DNA of 64,000 nt from Diplonema japonicum. Lineage: Eukaryota > Euglenozoa > Diplonemea > Diplonemida > Diplonemidae. Positions 38,390-46,510 of this stretch are shown here, piece by piece (within the stretch, counting starts at the first letter, position 1; the number at the start of each line of letters is the position of its first letter). The notes below the pieces were generated by a model that saw only the letters and a list, made by a program, of their open reading frames with translations, had not been told where the DNA came from and searched no databases. The stretch spans positions 248,001 through 312,000 of the forward strand of contig OZ025648.1 in the NCBI GenBank assembly GCA_964019335.1, read 5' to 3'. Position numbers and translations under genes: made by a program.

Positions 38390-38545
38390 CTTGCGTTTAT
38401 TACTTTCTCCCAGCTACCCCCTTCCCCCTTTCCTTCCTCCTTTAAAAAAAAATGGTGATATCTAGCCACACGCAGGGTAGCGCAACCGGGGGAAAAGAAT
38501 CTTTTCATTTTCTTTATTTAAAAAAAAAAAAATTCTTTTTTAACA
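37304..38545. other. Intergenic spacer, 1.2 kb, mostly homopolymers
   Basis: It contains T runs up to about 40 (38350-38390), A and G runs, and mixed sequence near 37440-37640. A 60-codon minus-strand frame at 37393-37575 with a hydrophobic centre (SCMFILAVFTSFASC) follows a good pyrimidine-AG acceptor; it might be a micro-gene but has no other support. Nothing else is seen. Confidence 0.5.
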
Positions 38546-38786
38546 TCAATCACTCTTGTCCTTCCTGATGATAAGCTCCGGCTTTGGTCTCGGAACCTGT
38601 TGCTGCTGCTGCTCCGGAGCTTCCTCATCGTTAATCTCAACGGAGATGTCCTTTTGATCATCTTGCTGATCGAAAAGGTTTTCTTCAACAGCCGGGTGGG
38701 GCGCATTTGCCGCGGCTAAGGGGTTGCCGTTGACGGTGTTCTCTTCCTGCTCGTCCAGACCAGCAAAGATGTCCTGGAAGTATTTT

Positions 38787-38817
<31 letters not shown>

Positions 38818-40249
38818 TCCAAACCTCTTCTCCCGCTGCCCCGTCATCATCCTCTGCACCAAGCTCAATTGAGTACAGCAACCTTGCAGACAGCTCGGAG
38901 GGCCTCCACAACACCATCAAGCACACCAACAAACATTCAAACAAAATGGCGTCCGACCCGTAAAGAATCCACCAACCCTCCCACGTCCTCTCCACAGTGT
39001 CCCTGCTCGTCGTCGAAAAAGCAATCACCACCACAATCAAAAAGATGAACGACACCACTATGTACCCAGCAACTAAGATAAACAGGTTCAGGTAAAGCGA
39101 CTGCTTCGTCTTCTGCTTCTCCGCCTTCAGCTTATCGATAGTAACGGACAGCTTGTTAACAACATAAAGGTAAATGAACAATGTGACGACGGACTGGATG
39201 CCTTCCACACCCTTTTGGTTCAGGGTGTCCCTTGGGTCATATGTGAAGGAAGTCGCACACACTAATATGTAAATAGCAGTAATCCCTGCAATGTACAGAA
39301 TACCCGATTCCCTCAGTGAAGCATGCAGCGTACGGTACCCATGAACAAGAAGAAGCAACGAGAAGCACCACATTATCTTCCTCAGTGCCGCCATTGTAAC
39401 AGCAAGATATCTCTCCGAAAGAGCGTCGCCACCATCTTCATTGACACTGTGCAAGAACAACCACATCGCGAACTGTTCTAAGACACAGATGGCTACCATG
39501 ATGCCCAATGCAAAGTGTACCAGAGTGGAATACTCGCTTCTTAATGCGCAGAGACCCGCCCAGCATGCTAGCAAGATTATTAAAAACACCATGTTGAAGA
39601 GGTGGAACTGCAGGTATGAGTAATGAAGGCTGGAGAGGTGTCCTGTTGGTGATATGAACTGAACGCTGCCCTCGCCTTTGTAGAAGATACCCATGGGTAC
39701 TGGAGAGTAGGTGTTGTCGCACATTACAAAGGTTGCGATCCATAAGTCGGAGTGTACTAAGGGGAAGCCTTCGTCGAACGTCATGGCTGTCAGCGTTGCT
39801 CTTTTGGCTTCGATCATCACGCTGCGGTCTTTTATCGCTGCTTGGAACCTACTGTCGTTCGCTACTGACGGCGACAGAAATTTGCATATTGTCTGGTCGC
39901 TGCTTCCTCCGCCGTTCTTCTCCACGATGTCCACCAGCTCCTTTTCCACTTGTGACGTGTGGTATATTAACGCCATCTGGTAGTCCCCCGGTTTGAACCC
40001 CGATGCTGGGTTCTGATTCCTCACTATTCTCATGTTTGCTTTGGCATACGCCGGGCAGTCTTTGTATTCCTTCTCGCACGCCTCGCCCTTGATGCCGATG
40101 GTGAAGTACGGCAGCACTCTTAACGGGGGGTCGTAGTACGTGCTCATTCCTTTCGTCACCATCCCCACGTAGGACCCTGCCTTCCACACCTCAGAAGCAC
40201 ACGGCTGCAGAACTAGCAGTATTATAAAGAGGCATTGCAGTGTATTCAT
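38546..40249 (-). CDS. GOST-family seven-transmembrane protein (Lung_7-TM_R; GPR107/TMEM87-like)
   Basis: Exons 40249-38825 and 38773-38546, with a 51-nt intron (GTTTGG...TTCCAG) that would otherwise encode a Lys run, give 550 residues. The N-terminus MNTLQCLFIILLVLQPCAS is a signal peptide. A lumenal beta-rich domain of about 200 residues follows, with paired Cys. Seven membrane segments then begin at YLQFHLFNMVFLIILLACW and include the family-typical ALRKIMWCFSLLLLVHGY. The cytosolic tail is acidic with a Gln run and ends RKDKSD. GOST proteins cycle through the Golgi and endosomes and act in cargo retrieval; the lumenal GOLD-like domain fits. The donor is not the usual GTATG. Confidence 0.88.
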
Positions 40250-40688
40250 TTTTCTTTCTTTTTTTTTTTTTCTAGAATTCTTCTTTTTTTTTTTTAAGCC
40301 ACTACAGGACCATGAGGAAATATGTGTCCTTAAGAAAAAAATTCTCATAGAAAAAAAAAAAAAAAAAAAATCTTCAGGACCCAATGTTGGAACAAAATCG
40401 ACATCTGCGAAAAAAAGAGAAGAGTTTTTTAAGGTGAACGTATATCGGTTATAGGCCGTCAACGCAACCCCTCTGCCAGAAATAAAATAAATGAGAAGGA
40501 GCTAGGTCGACCCTCTCCCCGGCTTGAACTCATCAGCGAACCCGAAGCCGGTTCAGCGGAGACCGTCAAGCTTCACAAGGTCATGACCCCCCGTTCCACT
40601 ATCTGGCGGCCCTTGCTCACCCTCCCTTCTAAATCTTTCGTTGAACATTCAAAAAAAAAAGAAGGGAAATAAAAAAAAGAAAAACTGG
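40250..40688. other. Intergenic spacer with a GC-rich hairpin-forming segment
   Basis: A/T tracts at both ends enclose about 150 bases (40490-40640) of much higher GC. Within it, CCGGCTT at 40519-40525 pairs with AAGCCGG at 40545-40551, and GAACC pairs with GGTTC nearby. It does not fold as a tRNA by eye, and a ribozyme core is not completed. It may be a structured UTR or a small ncRNA. Confidence 0.4.
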
Positions 40689-42131
40689 TCAGCTCAACAC
40701 AACGTGCGCGGATGTGAGAGATGTGGCAAGGGAGTCCGAGTGAATGGGCTTGAGCCCTCCGCTGGAGGTTCGTGTTGGGTTGCGTGGGGACTGTTTCAGC
40801 ATGGACTCCATTTGCGCATCGGTGTACTTCAGTGTTCGCCAGCGGGACTTCAAAGACGCAGTGACTCGCTGTGCCTTTCCGGTGTCGCCTATGTCACGGT
40901 AGAGACGGAGGAGAGGGAGTTGAAAGGAGGCCGAAGTTCGGATGTGCTTGAGGGACCCCTTCAGAGTAGTATCAAGGTGTTCGGCTTTAGAGACGTCACG
41001 TGCTGCAGTATAGACACGAAGCATCTGTGTGTAGACAGGTCCAAAGCCATGCGAGCTGCCCGTGATTGCTTTCTTAAAGCACTTCTCTGCATTCTGAACG
41101 TAAATATCATCCTTCTCTTGCACACGTATGGCACATGCAGACAGGTACAGCGCGTAGCTGTGTGACGACAGCGGTACCTTTGCATCGACACGTTCCCACA
41201 ACAGCCTGTCCATGCCCTCGTACTGCCCCGTCTCGCGGTATACGGCCAGCAGTGCATCGTACTGTTGCGTCGTGGGGCCTAATGACTCTGCTTCTGCTTC
41301 TGCAATGAGCCTTTCGGCTTCTATTACAGCCTGTTTCGGGTCGGGCTCCCTCATGCACGCGGCTAACATCGAGACGTAGTGGGTGGGCTTCAAGGCGATG
41401 TTTCGGTGTTTCATGTCTTTGACGTATTTTCTTGCGTCCGCTGGGCCGTTAGCTGCTGCGAGGACCTTGTCGTACGTGATGTCGATGGGCGACAGGCCGC
41501 AAGCGAGGAGGGCCTTCAGCGTCTCGGCAACCATGTCCCACTCTTTTCTTTTAAGATACAGTGTCATCACAGCGTTGTAGGTGTAGATGTCGGGTTGGAC
41601 CCCATCGGCTCGCATCATTCTGCGGACGGCCCACATCTTGTCGAGTTTACCGAAGTTGGCAAGTGTTTGAAGGCACGCATTGTAGACACGTACACCTGGT
41701 GCAAGATCGAGAGAATGCATCTTAGTAGGAAGAGATGTCAGCATAGAGCCCGTGACGCCAGCACGTGCAAGCAGCTCAGCATACGTAGTGTACGTAAGCA
41801 CACCTGCTACTCTGCAGCCTTCTAGCTGTGCAAGGTCCATAGCCAGTCTGCGTAAGAGAGGCGTCCGCTCTGTCACATTAACAGGCCGTCCTGGGCTGTC
41901 GTAATGCTTGCGTATCCTGCTGTTGTAATTGCTATGCAAGTACTCGCTTCCCTCGTTATCTGACCACCTGTCTACGACGCCCAATTCAGGGAGAACAGGC
42001 AGTTTATCCACACCAGTGTACCCATGCTGCACGACTCGATTCTCTCCTTGTAGAACTAGTCTTCCTCCATACCTCTTCGCCAAAGGTGCTGCCCTGAGTT
42101 TCAGGATGGGTCTGAGAGTAGCTGCACGCAT
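40689..42131 (-). CDS. Pentatricopeptide-repeat protein, probably mitochondrial
   Basis: 480 residues. The N-terminus MRAATLRPILKLRAAPLAKR is basic and amphipathic, lacks acidic residues, and fits a mitochondrial presequence. From about residue 145 there are tandem helical repeats of about 35 residues with PPR cores such as VYNACLQTLANFGKLDKMW, TYNAVMTLYLKRKEWDM, QYDALLAVYRETGQYEGM and VYTQMLRVYTAARDVSKAE. PPR proteins bind specific RNAs in organelles. In diplonemids, where mitochondrial transcripts are assembled from modules and edited, such a factor could act in RNA processing or in the ribosome; that is inference. Confidence 0.88.
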   Translation of the reverse strand: MRAATLRPILKLRAAPLAKRYGGRLVLQGENRVVQHGYTGVDKLPVLPELGVVDRWSDNEGSEYLHSNYNSRIRKHYDSPGRPVNVTERTPLLRRLAMDLAQLEGCRVAGVLTYTTYAELLARAGVTGSMLTSLPTKMHSLDLAPGVRVYNACLQTLANFGKLDKMWAVRRMMRADGVQPDIYTYNAVMTLYLKRKEWDMVAETLKALLACGLSPIDITYDKVLAAANGPADARKYVKDMKHRNIALKPTHYVSMLAACMREPDPKQAVIEAERLIAEAEAESLGPTTQQYDALLAVYRETGQYEGMDRLLWERVDAKVPLSSHSYALYLSACAIRVQEKDDIYVQNAEKCFKKAITGSSHGFGPVYTQMLRVYTAARDVSKAEHLDTTLKGSLKHIRTSASFQLPLLRLYRDIGDTGKAQRVTASLKSRWRTLKYTDAQMESMLKQSPRNPTRTSSGGLKPIHSDSLATSLTSAHVVLS

Positions 42132-42229
42132 TTTTTCAACAGCTGCACGTTAAAGCATGTCTCTGTGTGCATGTGAGAAGATAAAGGGCAAAAAAGCAAA
42201 ACTTAAAGAAAAATACCGCTCTAAAGACT

Positions 42230-44578
42230 CTAAGTTACAAGGGAGGGTTGTTGAAGTCTTTTGTAAAACGAAGACATGCTGTCTAGAGCACTGTCGATGG
42301 TGGGCTCCTGAACTAGCGAAGCAGCTATCCACTTCGGGAGGAGGTTGGTGATCTTTTCCTGCGCGTATCTATTGTCCAACAGCAGCATCGCTGCGTAGTC
42401 GCCGCGGTGGCGGATGGCACGCCCTATGGACTGGTTCACCGCCTTCATACACATTATGTCCAGGAAGTTTGCGGGGTCCTTGAGAACGGCCTGCTTCTCT
42501 TTAAGGAGTGGGTCTGTGTGGTTGGGATAAGGCAGACCCACCATGATGATGCACCTGCCATAGTCATCCGAGAAGTTAATGCCTTCAGAAAGCTTCCCGC
42601 CGACCACGCACAACAGTACCGCGCCGCCTTCACTGTCGATGCACTGCTGGTACGAAGCAAGCATTTCCATTACGTCGCCCTGCCCGCGCTGCGGCTCTCT
42701 GAATATCTTCTTTATTTTTCTAACTTCATTCAGAAGGCCGACGGCCTCAAGGTGCTTCACAACCTCGTTCTCATACCCATAAGAAGGGAAGAAGGCCACC
42801 ACACCGCCCTTCACACTACTGGCGACCTTCTTGAGCGTGTTGCCAAAGTGGTTCAGGAGGTTCGCATTTGACCTGTTTGAGAAGCGGAAGTCGTACGAGT
42901 TTCCGACAATGATGGGGAGGATGCTTGTCTTGGGGATTACGTGCCCGCACTGGTAGAGCTGGATGGATGAGGGGGGTACTGATGGGAGGAGTTCTTGCAA
43001 CATGTCGGTAACAGGAGACATGGTGCCGCCCGCTAGGATCAGCGACCGTGCCGAGGACACGAGGGGCCGGAAGATGTCGCCTGCGAATATCGACGCCAAG
43101 TGAAGAGTCGGGTTCGCGTCGTCAGGGCTCAGCAGGAGACGGTGGTGCGTCGTGTCCGCGGTGAGCGCCTTCATAACAAAGGCCTCGACGGCGTACATCT
43201 GTGCGACGCTGACCTTGTCCACTTTCTTGAAGCTCGTCTTCGGGTCGCCCTTCGCAAGCTTCTCTTTTGCAAGCTGCTCGTTTGCCCTGATCTCCATCTC
43301 CGCAACGAAGCCTTGAAGCTTCCTGAACAGCTTGCTCTCGCCTGTAAACCTAACAATGTCCAGAACGTTGACGCCCTCGATGCCCGTCGCGAAGCAGAAG
43401 TCGCCTGCTGGCACCACCCGCACGTTGCCTTGCTTCCCGTTCTGTTCCAGCCACGCGGCTATCTTTTTGAGAACGGCGATGAGCTGTCGAAGTTTGATCT
43501 TGTTCTTGACGTGGAGCTTGTTGAGGTACTTCGCGAGGTAAGAGCTGAGCGACTTCACGGTCGTGGTAAGGGTGTGCAGCGACACCACCACGGAGTGCGC
43601 CCCGTTGACGGCATCGATAATGTTGTGCGCCTCGTCCACGATCACGACGTTGTCGGTCAGGTCCAGCCCGAACCCTTTGCGTGCAGCGTCGCTCAGCAGT
43701 CCTGCGTACGGAACCGCTACCACTGACGAGAACGCCACTGCTCTCTTCGTCACGTAGTAAGGACACGCTTTTTCACGCCTGCCTTCTTTGATTAAATCTT
43801 CGATGTCCATGGGTCTGGCGTGGGCTCTGTCAGTGAGCCGTGATAGAGCGCCTTTGTCAACATACGGGCAAGTCGAACCGCCTCCATCTCCGCCAAGCGT
43901 CATGCAAAGGTCGTTAAGGCGTTCACCGCTACCGTTTGCCTTCCGCTGCACCTCATCGTTGATGCAGAGGTGCTGGCGTGCCCCGAGCTGCACACAGCGG
44001 AAATCGGAGTTCTTCCACCAAACAGTTTTCTTGACCTCGTCTATGAACTGCTTGAGCTGCGTGTGCGTGCGTGAAGTGTATATGATCTTAGGAGCTACGT
44101 AGTCCGTGTCTTCATCAGAGGTATCGCTGTCCTGGATAAGGACGGTACGCGACTCATCTGGGTCGTCTAGGACATTGCTTGCCAGGCCTGCTGTGAGGAT
44201 GACACGCTTCTCGCGTCTTGCTTGCTTCCGCCTTCTCTCGGTAACAGCTGCCTTTCGTTCTTCGCGTTCTCTCTTGCGAGATTCTTGCACCACCCAAGCA
44301 GGGAGGCCGGGTGTTGCGGTAGCCTGTTCTTGCTCTCCTGGTTCAACGTCGTCTTCGCCGTTTTCTTCCCGTTCACGATGCACCCTTACCCACTCTAAAG
44401 CACTGTTGATTAGTGACTGTGTTTTGCCTGTTCCAGTGGGGCTTTCCATGATGCCCACTTGCCTGTTTTCCAAGCATGCGTACATGGCCGACATCAGCCC
44501 TTGCTGAATGTCGTACGGTTCGAACGGAAACGGGAATTTCGGGGCATCGGTCCTTGCCGTCTTTGTATCGCCATCCAT
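42230..44578 (-). CDS. DDX11: DDX11/CHL1-type iron-sulfur DNA helicase
   Basis: 782 residues from the ATG at 44578 (MDGDTK); an upstream ATG would add 17 residues. It is an XPD-family superfamily 2 helicase with 5'-3' activity, linked in other eukaryotes to sister-chromatid cohesion. Visible are the Q-like FPFEPYDIQ, Walker A ESPTGTGKTQS, motif Ia IIYTSRTHTQLKQF, the Fe-S cluster cysteines (RCVQLGARQHLC, CPYV, ACPYY), Walker B VIVDEAHNI, LAGGTMSPV, GGKLSEGINFSDDYGR and NQSIGRAIRHRGDYA. The HD1 insertion with basic KRERE stretches is typical of DDX11 rather than XPD, FANCJ or RTEL1. Complete. Confidence 0.92.
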   Translation of the reverse strand: MDGDTKTARTDAPKFPFPFEPYDIQQGLMSAMYACLENRQVGIMESPTGTGKTQSLINSALEWVRVHREREENGEDDVEPGEQEQATATPGLPAWVVQESRKREREERKAAVTERRRKQARREKRVILTAGLASNVLDDPDESRTVLIQDSDTSDEDTDYVAPKIIYTSRTHTQLKQFIDEVKKTVWWKNSDFRCVQLGARQHLCINDEVQRKANGSGERLNDLCMTLGGDGGGSTCPYVDKGALSRLTDRAHARPMDIEDLIKEGRREKACPYYVTKRAVAFSSVVAVPYAGLLSDAARKGFGLDLTDNVVIVDEAHNIIDAVNGAHSVVVSLHTLTTTVKSLSSYLAKYLNKLHVKNKIKLRQLIAVLKKIAAWLEQNGKQGNVRVVPAGDFCFATGIEGVNVLDIVRFTGESKLFRKLQGFVAEMEIRANEQLAKEKLAKGDPKTSFKKVDKVSVAQMYAVEAFVMKALTADTTHHRLLLSPDDANPTLHLASIFAGDIFRPLVSSARSLILAGGTMSPVTDMLQELLPSVPPSSIQLYQCGHVIPKTSILPIIVGNSYDFRFSNRSNANLLNHFGNTLKKVASSVKGGVVAFFPSYGYENEVVKHLEAVGLLNEVRKIKKIFREPQRGQGDVMEMLASYQQCIDSEGGAVLLCVVGGKLSEGINFSDDYGRCIIMVGLPYPNHTDPLLKEKQAVLKDPANFLDIMCMKAVNQSIGRAIRHRGDYAAMLLLDNRYAQEKITNLLPKWIAASLVQEPTIDSALDSMSSFYKRLQQPSLVT

Positions 44579-44846
44579 ATGTGTCTCCTGGAAAAGAATA
44601 GCTTGCAGGGAAACGGGGGGTGTTAACAATGAACAAAGTACCTTTACATGGGGGGGGGTTTTTTTTGAGACGGAATTTCTTCATTCTTGTCGGAACAAAG
44701 GGACGCATGGCGTGTATATAGACTCTTTCATAGGGTAGGTTTTTTTTTTTTTTTTTTTTCCTTCTTTTTTTTTACTTTTTTTTTCTTTTTCTTTCTTTTT
44801 TTTTTTCTTTTCCCCGTTTAATTCTATCATTTTAGCCATGGATAAA

Positions 44847-44880
<34 letters not shown>

Positions 44881-44997
44881 CGCATCGGTTCGGAAGAAAA
44901 AGAAGGTTTTAAGAAGAAGAAAAAAATGTGTGTAGAAAGAAGGGGGAGAAAAAAAAAGTCAAAGAAAATCAATTACAATTAAGATACCCTCTCACGT
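44579..44997. other. Intergenic spacer, homopolymers
   Basis: About 420 bases dominated by T runs (44738-44815) and a long A run (44851-44878). No coding frame or RNA gene. It carries the 5' leader of the helicase gene and the 3' region of the cyclin gene. Confidence 0.55.
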
Positions 44998-45504
44998 CTA
45001 TAGCCGCCTGTCATGAAAGTGCAACACAGGTGGCTCGTAAGGAGTGGGAACAATGAGCGAGCTGCCTCGAGGTGGTTCGGTGTCTTGCAGGTGTTGAACG
45101 TAGTGGTCGAACTCAAGAGGGGCTACGTGGAGTGTGAAAGAGACGGCCTTGAGAAAATCCCTCTCAAGGGCGTTCAACGAGGCTGGTGTTATACCCCCAA
45201 TCTTGGCAAAGAATATGTTCGAGTAATATTTATCATCCCTGTACTTTGTGGCCACCAAAACGGCCACCAAAATTAATCTATGTGCGCTACACCTGTCTAC
45301 CCACAGCCCCGTTGCCTCCCCCACCCTGTCTAAATAAATACACGCTAAAACATAGCATTCTTCACTCGCTCCTGAATGCTCTCGAAGTCTTTCCAAGTAG
45401 CTCCGTATAGCTACCTCTCCCTCATCTCCATGAAACCTTGTAGCACCTTCTATGTTCTGTCTTTCGGCGAGCTGCTCTAGCCTGTTCACCACATTCGCAT
45501 ACAT
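44998..45504 (-). CDS. PHO80-type (CYCP/CYCU-like) cyclin
   Basis: 168 residues, almost only a cyclin box. Characteristic sequence is SEECYVLACIYLDRVGE, HRLILVAVLVATKYRDDKYY with the conserved Lys, FAKIGGITPASLNALERDFL and FTLHVAPLEFDHY. These match the Pho80 family of P/U-type cyclins. Kinetoplastids use several such cyclins (CYC2-like) with CRK kinases for cell-cycle progression, so a similar CDK-partner role is likely. It has no extra domains. Confidence 0.9.
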   Translation of the reverse strand: MYANVVNRLEQLAERQNIEGATRFHGDEGEVAIRSYLERLREHSGASEECYVLACIYLDRVGEATGLWVDRCSAHRLILVAVLVATKYRDDKYYSNIFFAKIGGITPASLNALERDFLKAVSFTLHVAPLEFDHYVQHLQDTEPPRGSSLIVPTPYEPPVLHFHDRRL

Positions 45505-45762
45505 AGATTCCTTTTTTTGGGGGGGTGTTTATCAACATAGATATACGTGCGTGCTAAACAATTTTTTTTTTTCAAAAATAAAATTAGTTTAGAAGAATCC
45601 AATAAATTGTTATAATTTTTTTTAAGAAAAAAAACAAAAAACAAAAAACCAAAAAAATAAAATAAAATAAAGGTGGTCGTTGAAGGGAACCTGCAGTATG
45701 TGACAGGATCGCTTAAATAAAACAAAAACCAAAAAAAGAAAACCCAGAAAATGTTTATTGGT

Positions 45763-46392
45763 TTACTTTGCCTCCGCTTCTCTTTTCAGCCGTCCTTCGA
45801 AGGCGGCTCTAGACAGATCGGCTCTAGTCTTGTCGTCTGCGTTCTTGTACAGGTTCTGAAGGAGTTCTTCGGTGGAAGCACCGCTGTCGGCGAGGGATTT
45901 GTGCTGGCCTTGCTTTACTTTCTCGGACCTGTCGAGGCTCTTCCATTCTTCACCACGTTCTTGTTTTACGAGTTTTATCCCGAATTTGTTGTCCTTTTTG
46001 GTTAGAACGCAGGATGAAGGCTTCACGTCGCTGTGAAGCTGCGTCACACCAAGCCGGTAGTTATGCTTCTTCCCCGTCTTATCAGGAACGCCCACAGCGC
46101 TGAAACAGAACGATTCTGTCTGGAAGTCGCAGATAACGTCGTCCGCATCTTTCAAGTTCTCCAAGTCGCACGTCACCTTCACGTAGCCAGCCTCCTCGTA
46201 CCAAGCGTACCTCGCCAGTGTCGTGTACTGCAGATCCTTGTTCAGCGACACCGTCAGCACGCTCATCCTTTTCTCCATCCCTGCAATCGCATCCATCATC
46301 ACCTTCCGGACCTCCGTCCTCGTCGCGCTTTCCAGCAGCCTCTTCATCTCCTCGCAATCCTTCACCAACTCCTCGTATTCCTCCTTGCCCAT
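45763..46392 (-). CDS. CACYBP: Calcyclin-binding protein (CacyBP/SIP)-like, CS and SGS domains
   Basis: 209 residues, near the animal CacyBP length. The N-terminal 45 residues are a helical dimerisation hairpin. Residues about 62-150 form a CS (p23-like) domain (YAWYEEAGYVKVTCDL, FSAVGVPDKTGKKHNYRLGV). The C-terminal SGS region has EEWKSLDRSEK, LLQNLYKNADDKTRADLSRA and ends FEGRLKREAEAK. CacyBP links ubiquitin-ligase components and also has phosphatase-like and chaperone-associated roles in animals. The role here is not specified by context. Confidence 0.85.
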   Translation of the reverse strand: MGKEEYEELVKDCEEMKRLLESATRTEVRKVMMDAIAGMEKRMSVLTVSLNKDLQYTTLARYAWYEEAGYVKVTCDLENLKDADDVICDFQTESFCFSAVGVPDKTGKKHNYRLGVTQLHSDVKPSSCVLTKKDNKFGIKLVKQERGEEWKSLDRSEKVKQGQHKSLADSGASTEELLQNLYKNADDKTRADLSRAAFEGRLKREAEAK

Positions 46393-46510
46393 TGTGGATT
46401 TTTTTATTTCCTTTTGAAGTTTTTTTTTTTTTTTTTTTTTGCTTTTATAAACAATTTAAAACCTTTTTTTTGGGGGGGGAAGGTTAGAACGGCGTCTAAA
46501 GGGGGATGTT

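Noticed and set aside
40490-40640. Hammerhead-ribozyme-like CTGATGAG on the minus strand
   Set aside because: The required GAAA and third stem with cleavage site are not found at the right distance.
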